Both the position numbers and the translations under genes were made by a program. The notes under the pieces were generated by a model. It did no database searches. It worked only from the letters and a program-made list of their open reading frames with translations, and was not told the DNA's origin. This document shows positions 1 to 7,916 of a stretch of 64,000 nt of DNA, piece by piece. This DNA comes from Albidovulum inexpectatum. GTDB lineage: Bacteria; Pseudomonadota; Alphaproteobacteria; Rhodobacterales; Rhodobacteraceae. Position 1 is the stretch's first letter; each line of letters starts with the position of its first letter. Location of the stretch: contig NZ_PRDS01000001.1 of the NCBI RefSeq assembly GCF_002927635.1, positions 186,001 to 250,000 of the forward strand. Direction: 5' to 3'.

Positions 1-111
1 CGAATTCTGATAGGCCCCGCCCCAGGACACGACCGTCAGGTCGATGGCCGAGGCAGCGCCCGCCGCCACCGTAAGGGCGGTAGAGGCAAGAAGGATCGAA
101 GAAATGCGCAT
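1..111 (-). CDS. ABC transporter solute-binding protein, N-terminus only (cut by left edge)
   Basis: Reading leftwards from an ATG at 111, 37 codons stay open to the window edge. They encode a Sec-type signal peptide (short basic start, hydrophobic stretch, small residues AASA before the probable cleavage site at about residue 22) followed by a mature start reading DLTVVSWGGAYQ. That opening is typical of periplasmic spermidine/putrescine-type binding proteins (PotD-like, extracellular solute-binding family 1). The gene follows the PotA-type ATPase by 80 bp on the same strand, so it is probably the binding component of the same importer, with permeases beyond the edge. The substrate cannot be told from this fragment. 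Confidence 0.75.
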   Translation of the reverse strand, partial: MRISSILLASTALTVAAGAASAIDLTVVSWGGAYQNS

Positions 112-191
112 ATTTGCGGTCTCCCAGTTGTTTCCCGTTTCTGAAATGTTGACCGGCACCACGGGAACGGCGCCAGGCCAATTCTTGGCGC

Positions 192-1298
192 TCAGGCGTC
201 GAGCGCGCGGCAATCCTGCGGCAGCCAGCCGATCTCGATCTCGGTGCCGGGCTGCAGCCGGACCTGGTCGGGGGCGTTCCGGGTCTTGACGATGAAGTTG
301 TCATTCCCCGCCACACGCAGGCGCGTGCGGAAGATGTCGCCCATATAGATGAACTCCAGAACCTGTGCCTTCAGCGTATGGGCACCGGGCTGCAGACGGG
401 CCTTGTTCGTTTCGACCCTCTCGGGGCGGATCGACACGCGCGTGCGGTCCCCCGGCTTCGAAACGTTCACGGGCCGGGCGTCGATCAGCTCGCCATGATC
501 CAGCTGGACCAGACAGGTATCGCCCTTGATTTCCTTCACCGTGCCCAGCAGCGTGTTGTTCTCTCCGATGAACTGCGCAACGAAGCTGTTCATCGGCTCT
601 TCATACAGGACAGCCGGCGGCGCGAGCTGTTGAATGCGGCCATCGTTGAAGACGGCGATATTGTCCGACATGGTCAGCGCCTCGGTCTGGTCGTGCGTGA
701 CATAGACCGTGGTGATGCCCAGCTCGTGCGCAAGGCGCGTGATCTCGAACTGCATGTGTTCGCGCAGCTGCTTGTCCAGCGCGCCCAGCGGTTCGTCCAT
801 CAGGACCAGCTCGGGCTCGAAGACCAGCGCGCGCGCCAGAGCGATCCGCTGCTGCTGACCACCCGACAATTGCGCCGGCCGGCGGCCAGCGAAATCGCCC
901 ATCTGAACCATGTCCAGGGCGCGTTTGACCTTTTCTTCACGCTCGGACTTGCCGATACCGCGAACCTCCAGCGGGAATGCCAGGTTCTCGGCCACGGTCA
1001 TGTGCGGGAACAGGGCGTAGTTCTGAAAGACCATCCCGATTCCGCGCTTGTGCGGCGGGATGTTGTTGATCGGGCGGCCTGCCAGGCGGATCTCGCCGCT
1101 GGTGGCCGTCTCGAACCCGGCAAGCATCATCAGGCAGGTCGTCTTGCCCGACCCCGACGGACCCAGCATGGTCAGGAATTCGCCCTTGCGGATCGACAGG
1201 TTCAGATCTTTGACGACAAGCGTCTCGCCATCATAGCTCTTCTGGACGCGGTCAAACTCGACGAATGCGGCGTCTGCGCCGGTCTTGTCATCGAACAA
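192..1298 (-). CDS. PotA-type ABC transporter ATP-binding protein
   Basis: Cytoplasmic ATPase of 368 residues that would power uptake of a polyamine-like or other small cationic solute. Walker A GPSGSGKTT is at about 46-54, the Q-loop (VFQNYALFPH) near 90, the signature LSGGQQQR near 144 and Walker B LVLMDEP near 164, followed by the switch histidine (YVTHDQ). A C-terminal extension of about 120 residues fits the TOBE regulatory domain of PotA/FbpC-type ATPases. The start appears to be TTG: no in-frame ATG or GTG precedes the first beta strand, and a G-rich ribosome site (AGGGGGAC) sits just upstream. It is first in an operon whose next gene is a periplasmic binding protein. Confidence 0.88.
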   Translation of the reverse strand: MFDDKTGADAAFVEFDRVQKSYDGETLVVKDLNLSIRKGEFLTMLGPSGSGKTTCLMMLAGFETATSGEIRLAGRPINNIPPHKRGIGMVFQNYALFPHMTVAENLAFPLEVRGIGKSEREEKVKRALDMVQMGDFAGRRPAQLSGGQQQRIALARALVFEPELVLMDEPLGALDKQLREHMQFEITRLAHELGITTVYVTHDQTEALTMSDNIAVFNDGRIQQLAPPAVLYEEPMNSFVAQFIGENNTLLGTVKEIKGDTCLVQLDHGELIDARPVNVSKPGDRTRVSIRPERVETNKARLQPGAHTLKAQVLEFIYMGDIFRTRLRVAGNDNFIVKTRNAPDQVRLQPGTEIEIGWLPQDCRALDA

Positions 1299-1347
1299 GT
1301 TGGGTCCCCCTGTTGCGTTCTTGTGAAATCTTTACGGACCGAAAATG

Positions 1348-1376
1348 ACTAAACAGAATTGGCCCGCGGATTTCAA
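1348..1376 (-). promoter_or_regulatory. candidate sigma-70 promoter of the ABC importer operon
   Basis: On the minus strand TTGAAA (1376-1371) and TTTAGT (1353-1348) are separated by exactly 17 bp, a reasonable -35/-10 pair. Transcription would start near 1340, leaving a leader of about 40 nt before the TTG start at 1298. Seen by eye only. Confidence 0.45.
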
Positions 1377-1438
1377 CCAGTTGTTACGGCGCGTCATCTC
1401 TTGCGCATTGGCGCCCATCGCCACGTTTCCACTATTCG

Positions 1439-1469
1439 GAATCCGACGCTTTGCGCACGAATCCGACGC
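1439..1469. repeat. two 11-bp direct repeats, 20 bp apart
   Basis: GAATCCGACGC occurs at 1439-1449 and again, identical, at 1459-1469. The 20-bp period is close to two helical turns. The pair lies between the moaD-like stop codon and the candidate promoter of the ABC operon, about 62-92 bp upstream of its -35 box, where an activator could bind. Confidence 0.5.
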
Positions 1470-1473
1470 GGCC

Positions 1474-1719
1474 CTAGCCTCCCGTCATGTAAGGCATCAA
1501 CACGACCTCGGCGTCCGGTGGTATCGGCTGGAACCATGCCTCGCGATAGATCACGCCGTTGATTGCCACCGACACGCCGCGCCGGATCTGCGGTTCAAGC
1601 CCCGGATAGGCTTCGACCGCCCGGTCCAGAAGCTCCTTGAAGGTCCGGGCGTCAAGTTCGATCTCGGTCCTGCCGCCCGTGGCCTGCCGCAGCGAGCCCC
1701 AAAGCAGCACCTTCACCAT
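1474..1719 (-). CDS. MoaD/ThiS-family sulfur carrier protein
   Basis: A small beta-grasp protein of 81 residues ending in the diglycine tail (MTGG) on which sulfur is carried as a thiocarboxylate. Homologues donate sulfur to molybdopterin or thiamine precursors after activation by an MoeB/ThiF enzyme. Length and the C-terminal GG fit the family. It starts 3 bp after the stop of the molybdopterin-binding subunit and has a GGAG ribosome site inside that gene's end. It is therefore the last gene of the molybdo-hydroxylase operon, which suggests a carrier serving that enzyme's cofactor; this is inference. No MoaE or MoeB gene is visible nearby. Confidence 0.8.
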   Translation of the reverse strand: MVKVLLWGSLRQATGGRTEIELDARTFKELLDRAVEAYPGLEPQIRRGVSVAINGVIYREAWFQPIPPDAEVVLMPYMTGG

Positions 1720-1722
1720 GGA

Positions 1723-3981
1723 TCAGGCTCCATCCGTCGCCCGCGACCTGCGAATGGCGGCAAGAACACGCGGCGGCGACAGCGGCAGTTCGGTCATCCG
1801 AACGCCGGTCGCGCGCGAAACCGCGTTCGAAACGGCGGCAAGCGGCGGCACGATGCCGGTCTCGCCAACGCCGCGGACACCATAGGGATGGCCGGGGTTG
1901 GGAATCTCCAGGATCACCGGCTCGATCGGCGGCAGGTCCGAGGCGACCGGCACCCGGTAATCCAGGAACCCCGGATTCTGCAGCCGCCCGTCCGCGCCAT
2001 AGATGTATTCCTCATTCAACGCCCAGCCGATGCCCTGCGCCGCGCCGCCCTGCATCTGGCCTTCGACATAGTCGGGATGCACCGCCTTGCCCGCGTCCTG
2101 GAATACGGTATAGCGCAGAACCCTGGTCGCGCCCGTCTCGGGATCAACCTCGACATCGCAGATGTGAACGCCAAAGCTGACCCCGGCCCCGTCGGCATTG
2201 ACCTCGTGGTGCCCGGCGATCGGCCCGCCCGTGCGAAAGCTGTTGGCCGCGATCTCGGCCAGTGTCATGGGCGGGAACTTTCCGGCATTCGGCCCTGCCG
2301 GGACCGCCGCGCCGTCCTTCCATTCGACGGCCTCGGGATCGATGCCCCAGATCCTGGCCGCGCGTTCGCACATCACGCGGATTGCCGCGCGCGCCGCCTT
2401 GATCGTGGCCAGTCCCACGGCAAAGGTCACGCGGCTGCCATCCGTGACATCGTTGTAGCCCAGCGAAGCCGTGTCCGCGACGATGGTGCGCACGCGGTCA
2501 TAGGGAATTCCCAGCTCTTCGGCCGCCATCAGGCTGATCGAGGCCCGCGACCCGCCGATATCCGGATTGCCCTCGGTCACGCTGACCGTTCCATCGGGGT
2601 TGATGTTCAGCGTCACACAGGTATTGCCGCCGAAATTGAACCAGAAGCCGCAGGAAATGCCCCTGCCCTGATTGGGCCCCAGCGGGGCCGCGTAGTGGGG
2701 ATGGGCCTTCGCGGCCTCCAGCGTCGCGACCAGCCCGATATCGGGGAAGGTCGGCCCGTAGGAAGATTTCGTGCCCTTGCGCGCGGCGTTCTTCAGCCGG
2801 ACCTCCAGCGGGTCCAGTCCGAAATGCTGGCACAATTCGTCCACCACGCTTTCGACGGCATAGATCGCCACGGGCGCGCCCGGCGCGCGATAGGCTGCCT
2901 CCTTGGGGCGGTTGGTCAGCACGTTCCAGCCCTGCGAGCGCACGGCCTGAAGATCATAGCAGGCAAAGGCCGCCTGCGCGCCCATCTCGACGGTGCCGCA
3001 GGGAAAGGCGCCGCCGGAATAGTACAGCCTTGCCTCGGCCGCCGTGATCCGCCCGTCACGGGTCATCCCGATGCGGATGCGCGAGCGGCTGTGCACCGTC
3101 GGGCCGGTGGCGCGAAACACCTCCTCGCGGCTCATCACGATCTTGACCGGCCGCCCCGCCTTCTTCGACAGCATCAGCGCGACGGGCTCGATGAAGACGG
3201 TTGTCTTGCCGCCAAAGCCGCCGCCGATCTCGGACGCGGTCACGCGCAGCTGGCTGGCCTCCATTCCCATGATCGCGGCGCAGACGCTGCGCACCATGTA
3301 TTGGCCCTGCGTGCAACACCACAGATCGGCCTTGCCATCGGCCGTGACAGCGGCAAGACAGGCATGCGGTTCGATATAGCCCTGATGGGTCGCCGCCGTG
3401 CGGAATTCGCGCTCGACGATGTGGTCAGCCGCGGCAAAGCCGGCCTCCAGATCGCCGTGGCCGAACTCGCAATAGCTCGTGACATTCGCGGACATGCCGG
3501 GAGGAACGGTTTCCTGCACCCGCCCTTCCTGCACCACCGGCGCATCGGGCTTCATCGCGTCTTCAAGTTCCGTCACATGGGGCAGAACCTCGTATTCCAC
3601 TCGGATCAGCTTCAGCGCCTTGCGCGCAACGCGCGGGTCCGAGGCAGCAAGCGCGGCCACCGCATGGCCGTCATACAGGACCTTGTCGCGCGCCATGCAA
3701 TTGTCGCGGATGTCGCGGATGGATTCGTCCTCGACCTCTCCGAAATCCGCCCCGGTCACGATGGCCTTCACGCCATCCAGCTTCAGCGCCTCGGACACGT
3801 CGATCGACCGGATCCGGGCATGGGCGTGCGGACTGCGCAGGATTGCCCCCCACAGCATTCCCGGTGCGGTCATGTCGGCGCCATAAAGCGCCCGTCCCGT
3901 GACCTTGTCCACGCCATCGGGGCGCGGCACGCGGCGACCGACCTGACGGAATTCGCGGCGATGATATTCGTCGAAGGACAT
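1723..3981 (-). CDS. xanthine dehydrogenase-family molybdopterin-binding large subunit
   Basis: A 752-residue catalytic subunit of a molybdenum hydroxylase. The N-terminal part (VGRRVPRPDGVDKVTGRALY) matches the XdhB/CoxL alpha/beta-hammerhead domain, and GGGFGGK and QGIGWAL are molybdopterin-binding segments. The active-site glutamate is probably in RGVGETG near the C-terminus. The loop that separates CO dehydrogenases reads AYRAPGAP, unlike AYRCSFR (form I) or AYRGAGR (form II), so this is not a CO dehydrogenase. It is the third of four genes in the order FAD, 2Fe-2S, Mo, MoaD-like. The substrate is unknown and may be an N-heterocycle, aldehyde or aromatic. A GGAGG ribosome site supports the start. 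Confidence 0.9.
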   Translation of the reverse strand: MSFDEYHRREFRQVGRRVPRPDGVDKVTGRALYGADMTAPGMLWGAILRSPHAHARIRSIDVSEALKLDGVKAIVTGADFGEVEDESIRDIRDNCMARDKVLYDGHAVAALAASDPRVARKALKLIRVEYEVLPHVTELEDAMKPDAPVVQEGRVQETVPPGMSANVTSYCEFGHGDLEAGFAAADHIVEREFRTAATHQGYIEPHACLAAVTADGKADLWCCTQGQYMVRSVCAAIMGMEASQLRVTASEIGGGFGGKTTVFIEPVALMLSKKAGRPVKIVMSREEVFRATGPTVHSRSRIRIGMTRDGRITAAEARLYYSGGAFPCGTVEMGAQAAFACYDLQAVRSQGWNVLTNRPKEAAYRAPGAPVAIYAVESVVDELCQHFGLDPLEVRLKNAARKGTKSSYGPTFPDIGLVATLEAAKAHPHYAAPLGPNQGRGISCGFWFNFGGNTCVTLNINPDGTVSVTEGNPDIGGSRASISLMAAEELGIPYDRVRTIVADTASLGYNDVTDGSRVTFAVGLATIKAARAAIRVMCERAARIWGIDPEAVEWKDGAAVPAGPNAGKFPPMTLAEIAANSFRTGGPIAGHHEVNADGAGVSFGVHICDVEVDPETGATRVLRYTVFQDAGKAVHPDYVEGQMQGGAAQGIGWALNEEYIYGADGRLQNPGFLDYRVPVASDLPPIEPVILEIPNPGHPYGVRGVGETGIVPPLAAVSNAVSRATGVRMTELPLSPPRVLAAIRRSRATDGA

Positions 3982-3984
3982 GGT

Positions 3985-4461
3985 TCAGCCCTCCCTCATT
4001 TCGGCGGCAGCAGCCTGAACGGCGCGCACGATCTTGTCATATCCGGTGCAGCGGCAGAGGTTGCCCGCAAGCCAGTAGCGCACCTCCTCGTCACTGGGCG
4101 CGGGGTTCCGCTTCAGCAATTCGCGCGCGGCAATCAGGATGCCTGGCGTGCAGATCCCGCATTGCAGCGCGGCGTGGTCGATGAATGCGCGTTGCAACGG
4201 ATGCAGGGATTCGCCCTCGGCCATGCCCTCGATTGTCTCGATCTCGGCGCCTTCGGCCTCGGCCGCTAGCACAAGGCACGAACAGACCAGACGCCCATTC
4301 AGCACCACCGAACAGGCCCCGCAATCGCCCGTGCCGCAGCCCTCCTTCGACCCGGTCAGGCCCAGGCGGTTGCGCAGGGCGTCCAGCAGCGTCTCTTCGG
4401 GCGCGCACAGGAATTCGGTCGCATCGCCATTGATGCGGGTCGCTACGTGAATACGGCTCAT
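3985..4461 (-). CDS. 2Fe-2S subunit of molybdenum hydroxylase (CoxS/XdhA-like)
   Basis: A 158-residue electron-transfer subunit. The N-terminal plant-type 2Fe-2S domain has cysteines at about 42, 47, 50 and 60 (CGTGDCGAC). The helical C-terminal domain holds the second cluster, with cysteines at about 101, 104, 136 and 138 (CGICTPG and CRCTGY). All eight ligands are present, so the chain molybdopterin to FeS to FeS to FAD looks intact. The start overlaps the stop of the FAD subunit gene as ATGA, with GGAGG upstream, so the two are probably translationally coupled. Confidence 0.92.
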   Translation of the reverse strand: MSRIHVATRINGDATEFLCAPEETLLDALRNRLGLTGSKEGCGTGDCGACSVVLNGRLVCSCLVLAAEAEGAEIETIEGMAEGESLHPLQRAFIDHAALQCGICTPGILIAARELLKRNPAPSDEEVRYWLAGNLCRCTGYDKIVRAVQAAAAEMREG

Positions 4462-5321
4462 GACTGTCCTCCCGCCCGTTGCAGGGCAATGCGCGCGGCG
4501 CGTTTGGCAAGGGTGCCCGCGACGGACCGGCGGAACTCCACGGTGCCACGCTTGTCATCGATCGGGCGGCAGATCGCGCGGCAGGCCTCGGCCATGCGCT
4601 CCAGCACGTCGTCTTCGCCCTGCGTTCCGGTCAGGATCGCGGCAGCCTCCTCGGCCACCAGCACCGTCGGCGCAACCGCGCCCAGAGCCACGCGCGCCCG
4701 GACGATCCGGCCATGGGCATCCAGCTCGACGCTGACCGCAGCCGAGGCCACGGCGATGTCCATCTCGGTGCGCGGGATGAAGCGCAGATAGGCATCGCCC
4801 GAGCGCCGCGGGCGCGCGGGCAGGAACAGCGAGGTCACGATCTCGCCCTTCTTCAGCGTGGTCTTGCCGGGGCCGGCGGGGATCTCGGCCACGGGACAGT
4901 CGCGCGTGCCATCCGGGCCGTGGATGCGGGCAACCGCCTCGGCCGCGACAAGCGCGGGCACTGAATCGGCCGCGGGCGAACCGTTGCACAGATTGCCAAC
5001 CATGGTGGCACGCCCCTGAACCTGGGTCGAACCGATCAGGTTCGCGGCTTCGACCACACCGGCCCACGAGGCGCGCAAGTCACGATCTTCGCCCAGCGCC
5101 GCATTGGGAACCGCGGCGCCGATCCGCCAGCCGCCATCTTCCCGGGTGATCCGGTCAAGGCCGGGAATGCGCTTGATGTCCACGATCAGGTCGGGCTCCA
5201 CCGCGCCCGAACGCATCTGGACCAGAACATCCGTGCCGCCGGCCAGGATGCGGGTCGGCCCCTTTTCGGCCAGAAGCGCGGCAACGGCGTCATCGGCCGT
5301 CCTTGGCGCAAGATATCGCAT
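4458..5321 (-). CDS. FAD-binding subunit of molybdenum hydroxylase (CoxM-like)
   Basis: A 287-residue flavoprotein subunit passing electrons from the iron-sulfur subunit to the final acceptor. AGGTDVLVQMR is the first FAD pyrophosphate-binding motif and the GSTQVQGRATMVGNL region with NGSPAADS is the second; the CO_deh_flav_C domain follows. A longer reading frame begins 21 codons upstream, but ATG 5321 is preceded by GGAGG at good spacing and begins with the family-typical MRYLAP. It heads the FAD, 2Fe-2S, Mo, MoaD-like operon and lies 81 bp downstream of the flavin oxidoreductase gene on the same strand. Confidence 0.9.
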   Translation of the reverse strand: MRYLAPRTADDAVAALLAEKGPTRILAGGTDVLVQMRSGAVEPDLIVDIKRIPGLDRITREDGGWRIGAAVPNAALGEDRDLRASWAGVVEAANLIGSTQVQGRATMVGNLCNGSPAADSVPALVAAEAVARIHGPDGTRDCPVAEIPAGPGKTTLKKGEIVTSLFLPARPRRSGDAYLRFIPRTEMDIAVASAAVSVELDAHGRIVRARVALGAVAPTVLVAEEAAAILTGTQGEDDVLERMAEACRAICRPIDDKRGTVEFRRSVAGTLAKRAARIALQRAGGQS

Positions 5322-5402
5322 GTCGAGATCCTCCGTCCGCGGGACGCGCACGCCCCGTTCTTTGCGCCACCATAGCCTCGCCACACGAAAACGAAAGGGG
5401 GG

Positions 5403-7433
5403 TCACAGATCCTTCAACAGGCGCAGCGCATCGTGGACGGCGGCATGAATGTTGCGCGCCGCCACCGCATCACCGATTCGAAACAGCTGGAAGCCCCGAT
5501 CGGGCAGCGGCTGCGGCAGGCCCGCGACCAGAGCGTCGTAGTCCACCGCGCCGCCATTTCCCGAATGCGGCCTGAGGGCCAGATACAGGTCGTCCAGCGG
5601 AGCCGTGCCGTGATTGACCACGACCTGATCGACTTCGCGCGCCTGCCCGAAGGCGCCGTAATCCGACCCCAGCGTCGCGCGCAGTCCGTTCCCCGCGCGT
5701 TCGACACGTTCCAGCGTCCGCGTCACGGTGAAAGTGACCTCACGCGGCTGCAATGCCCGCATGTAGGGCACCAGGTTCATGCCCATCACCTCGGGGGCGA
5801 AGCTTCGGTCGCGCGTGACCACTTCGACGCGGGCACCGGCATCGGCTGCGATCTCGGCCGCCATCAGCGCCGCATGGTCGCCCGCATCGTCCCAGATCAG
5901 CACGTTCGCCCCCGGTCGGACATCGCCCGAAATCAGGTCCCAGGCCGTGACGACCAGATCCCCGCCCGACTGCAGCGCTGGGATCTGCGCCAGACCGCCC
6001 GTCGCGACGATGACGACATCGGGGTCCAGCGCCAGAACGTCCTCGGCCTCGACCCAGCAATTGAAGCGAAAGACCACGTCATGAGCGGCACAGCGCGCCA
6101 TGCGCCAGTCGACGATGCCCTGCATCTCGCGCCGCCTGGGGTTCCGGACGATCAGCCGCACCTGGCCGCCGGGTTCGGGCTGGGCCTCGAGCACGGTCAC
6201 CGCATGGCCGCGTTCGGCGGCCACGCGCGCGGCCTCCAGCCCGCCCGGCCCCGCTCCCACGACGACGACACGCCGCGCCCGCGCCGCCGGCGCGACCACA
6301 TGCGGCAGGCTCAGCTCGCGCCCGGTCGCCGCATTGTGGATGCACAGCGCCTCGCCGCCCTGATAGATCCGGTCCAGGCAATAGGTCGCGCCGATACAGG
6401 GACGGATGTCATCCTCGCGGCCGGCCATGATGCGCGCCACGATATGCGGCTCGGCGATATGGGCGCGGGTCATGCCAACCATGTCCAGCTGCCCCGTGGC
6501 CACCGCGTGACGCGCCGTCGCCACGTCGGGGATGCGCGCGGCATGAAAGGTCGGCAGACCGATTTCGGCCCGGATACGGCCCGCGAAATCCAGATGTGGC
6601 GCATGGGCCATGCCCTGGACCGGGATCACGTCGGTCAGGGCGGCATCGGTTTCCACGCGCCCGCGGATCACGTTCAGGAAATCGACCATCCCCGAATCGC
6701 GCAGGCGCCGGCCGATTTCCAGCCCGTCCTCGACGCTGATGCCGTTCGGCGCCCGGTCGTCGGCGGTATAGCGCACGCCGACGATGAATTCGGGGCCGAC
6801 GCGTTCGCGCACGGCGGCCAGCACGTCCAGGCTGAACTTCATCCGCGCGGTCAGATCGCCGTTCCACGGCGCGTCCAGCGCGTTCTGGCGCGGCGACCAG
6901 AAGGCATCGATCAGATGGCCATAGGCCTCGATCTCGATCCCGTCGAGACCCGCCGCCTTCATCCGTTCGGCCGCATCGGCATAGTCGCGGATGATGCGGG
7001 CGATGTCCCAGTCTTCCAGCACCTTGGGAAAGGCGCGATGGGCCGGCTCGCGCAGCCCCGATGGCGCCACGACCGGCAGCCAGTCGCCCCGGTCCCAGCG
7101 CGTGCGCCAGCCCAGATGGGTCAGCTGGATCATGACGGCGCAGCCATGATCGTGACATTCCTCCGCCAGCCGGGCCAGCCAGGGCACGACCTCGTCCTTC
7201 CAGGCCAGGACATTGTTGAAGGCCGGCGGGCTGTCGCGGCTGACGATGGCCGACCCGGCCGTCATGGTCAGCGCGACGCCGCCGCGCGCGCGCTCGACGT
7301 GATAGGCACGGTATCGATCCTTGGGCAGGCCGTCCTCGGGATAGGCGGGCTCGTGCGCCGTGGTCATGATGCGGTTCTTCAGAACCAGATGTTTCAGCCG
7401 ATACGGCTGCAGCAACGGATCGCGTGACGTCAT
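5403..7433 (-). CDS. Old-Yellow-Enzyme/trimethylamine dehydrogenase-like FMN, FeS and FAD oxidoreductase
   Basis: A 676-residue two-part redox enzyme. Residues about 1-350 form an NADH:flavin oxidoreductase TIM barrel binding FMN. The C-terminal half carries an FAD/NAD(P) Rossmann motif (VVVVGAGPGGLEAARVA). The family includes 2,4-dienoyl-CoA reductase, trimethylamine dehydrogenase and N-methylproline/betaine demethylases. The linker that normally binds 4Fe-4S reads CIGATYC followed 11 residues later by C, so the position usually held by a second cysteine is alanine. From memory, this variant is shared by proteins annotated as N-methylproline demethylase, and an N-demethylase role is the best guess. 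The chosen ATG has GGAGG upstream; an upstream in-frame start lacks one. Confidence 0.82.
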   Translation of the reverse strand: MTSRDPLLQPYRLKHLVLKNRIMTTAHEPAYPEDGLPKDRYRAYHVERARGGVALTMTAGSAIVSRDSPPAFNNVLAWKDEVVPWLARLAEECHDHGCAVMIQLTHLGWRTRWDRGDWLPVVAPSGLREPAHRAFPKVLEDWDIARIIRDYADAAERMKAAGLDGIEIEAYGHLIDAFWSPRQNALDAPWNGDLTARMKFSLDVLAAVRERVGPEFIVGVRYTADDRAPNGISVEDGLEIGRRLRDSGMVDFLNVIRGRVETDAALTDVIPVQGMAHAPHLDFAGRIRAEIGLPTFHAARIPDVATARHAVATGQLDMVGMTRAHIAEPHIVARIMAGREDDIRPCIGATYCLDRIYQGGEALCIHNAATGRELSLPHVVAPAARARRVVVVGAGPGGLEAARVAAERGHAVTVLEAQPEPGGQVRLIVRNPRRREMQGIVDWRMARCAAHDVVFRFNCWVEAEDVLALDPDVVIVATGGLAQIPALQSGGDLVVTAWDLISGDVRPGANVLIWDDAGDHAALMAAEIAADAGARVEVVTRDRSFAPEVMGMNLVPYMRALQPREVTFTVTRTLERVERAGNGLRATLGSDYGAFGQAREVDQVVVNHGTAPLDDLYLALRPHSGNGGAVDYDALVAGLPQPLPDRGFQLFRIGDAVAARNIHAAVHDALRLLKDL

Positions 7434-7523
7434 GGACTCCTCCCCCTGCCCTTGCGGCAAGGTTAGGCGGGCTTTCGGCCCCGGGTCAGCCTGAAAGCGA
7501 CATGTCCATGCCGCGAACCCGCC

Positions 7524-7760
7524 CTAACCGGGCGTCCGGCGGCGGATCAGGTAGATCTGGGCGCCATCCTCTTCGGTCGCGGACATCAATTCGTGCCCCG
7601 ATTCGGCGCAGAAATGGGGCACATCGACCACGGCGGCCGGGTCGGTCGTGATCAGCCGCAGGACCGCGCCGGGCGCCATCCCGGCCAGACGCTTGCGCGC
7701 CTTCAGCACCGGCAGCGGGCACAGAAGGCCCCTCGCGTCGATTTCCTCGTCCCATGTCAT
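7524..7760 (-). CDS. TusA-like sulfurtransferase / sulfur carrier
   Basis: A 78-residue SirA/TusA-fold protein with the diagnostic CPLPVLK motif near the N-terminus (active cysteine about residue 14). Family members carry persulfide sulfur for tRNA thiolation, molybdenum cofactor maturation or dissimilatory sulfur oxidation. Here it precedes, on the same strand, a molybdo-hydroxylase operon and is divergent from a formate dehydrogenase, so supply of sulfur to the molybdenum cofactor is an attractive inference. TusA genes next to molybdoenzymes are known elsewhere. The motif and length make the family call secure; the exact role is open. Confidence 0.85.
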   Translation of the reverse strand: MTWDEEIDARGLLCPLPVLKARKRLAGMAPGAVLRLITTDPAAVVDVPHFCAESGHELMSATEEDGAQIYLIRRRTPG

Positions 7761-7825
7761 GGCGCATCAGTTAGCCAAAGCGGCGCAAACTGTCCATTGC
7801 GCGCGGCCGGTCCGTGACATGAAAT

Positions 7826-7842
7826 TGAGCCATACGGGCTCA
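7826..7842. promoter_or_regulatory. palindrome in the tusA-like/fdh divergent promoter region
   Basis: TGAGCC-ATACG-GGCTCA is a perfect 6+6 bp inverted repeat with a 5-bp centre. It lies 66 bp upstream of the tusA-like start and 75 bp upstream of the fdh start, in the only intergenic space between these divergent units. It is the obvious place for a dimeric regulator to bind. No regulator gene is adjacent in the window. Confidence 0.45.
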
Positions 7843-7916
7843 CATCGGCCGGCGCGCTCTGCTAGGCTGTGACGGGACCCGCAGGGGCAGATACAACAGG
7901 ACACGGATCCAAGACG

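Noticed and set aside
1345-4269. 974-codon open frame on the plus strand across the molybdo-hydroxylase genes
   Set aside because: It is antisense to three well-supported subunits with complete cofactor motifs; the composition (Arg, His, Gln, Gly) is typical of GC-rich shadow frames and no domain is visible.
1723-5321. Carbon monoxide dehydrogenase (coxMSL)
   Set aside because: Subunit order is cox-like but the active-site loop lacks the Cys of AYRCSFR and is not AYRGAGR, so CO oxidation is not supported.
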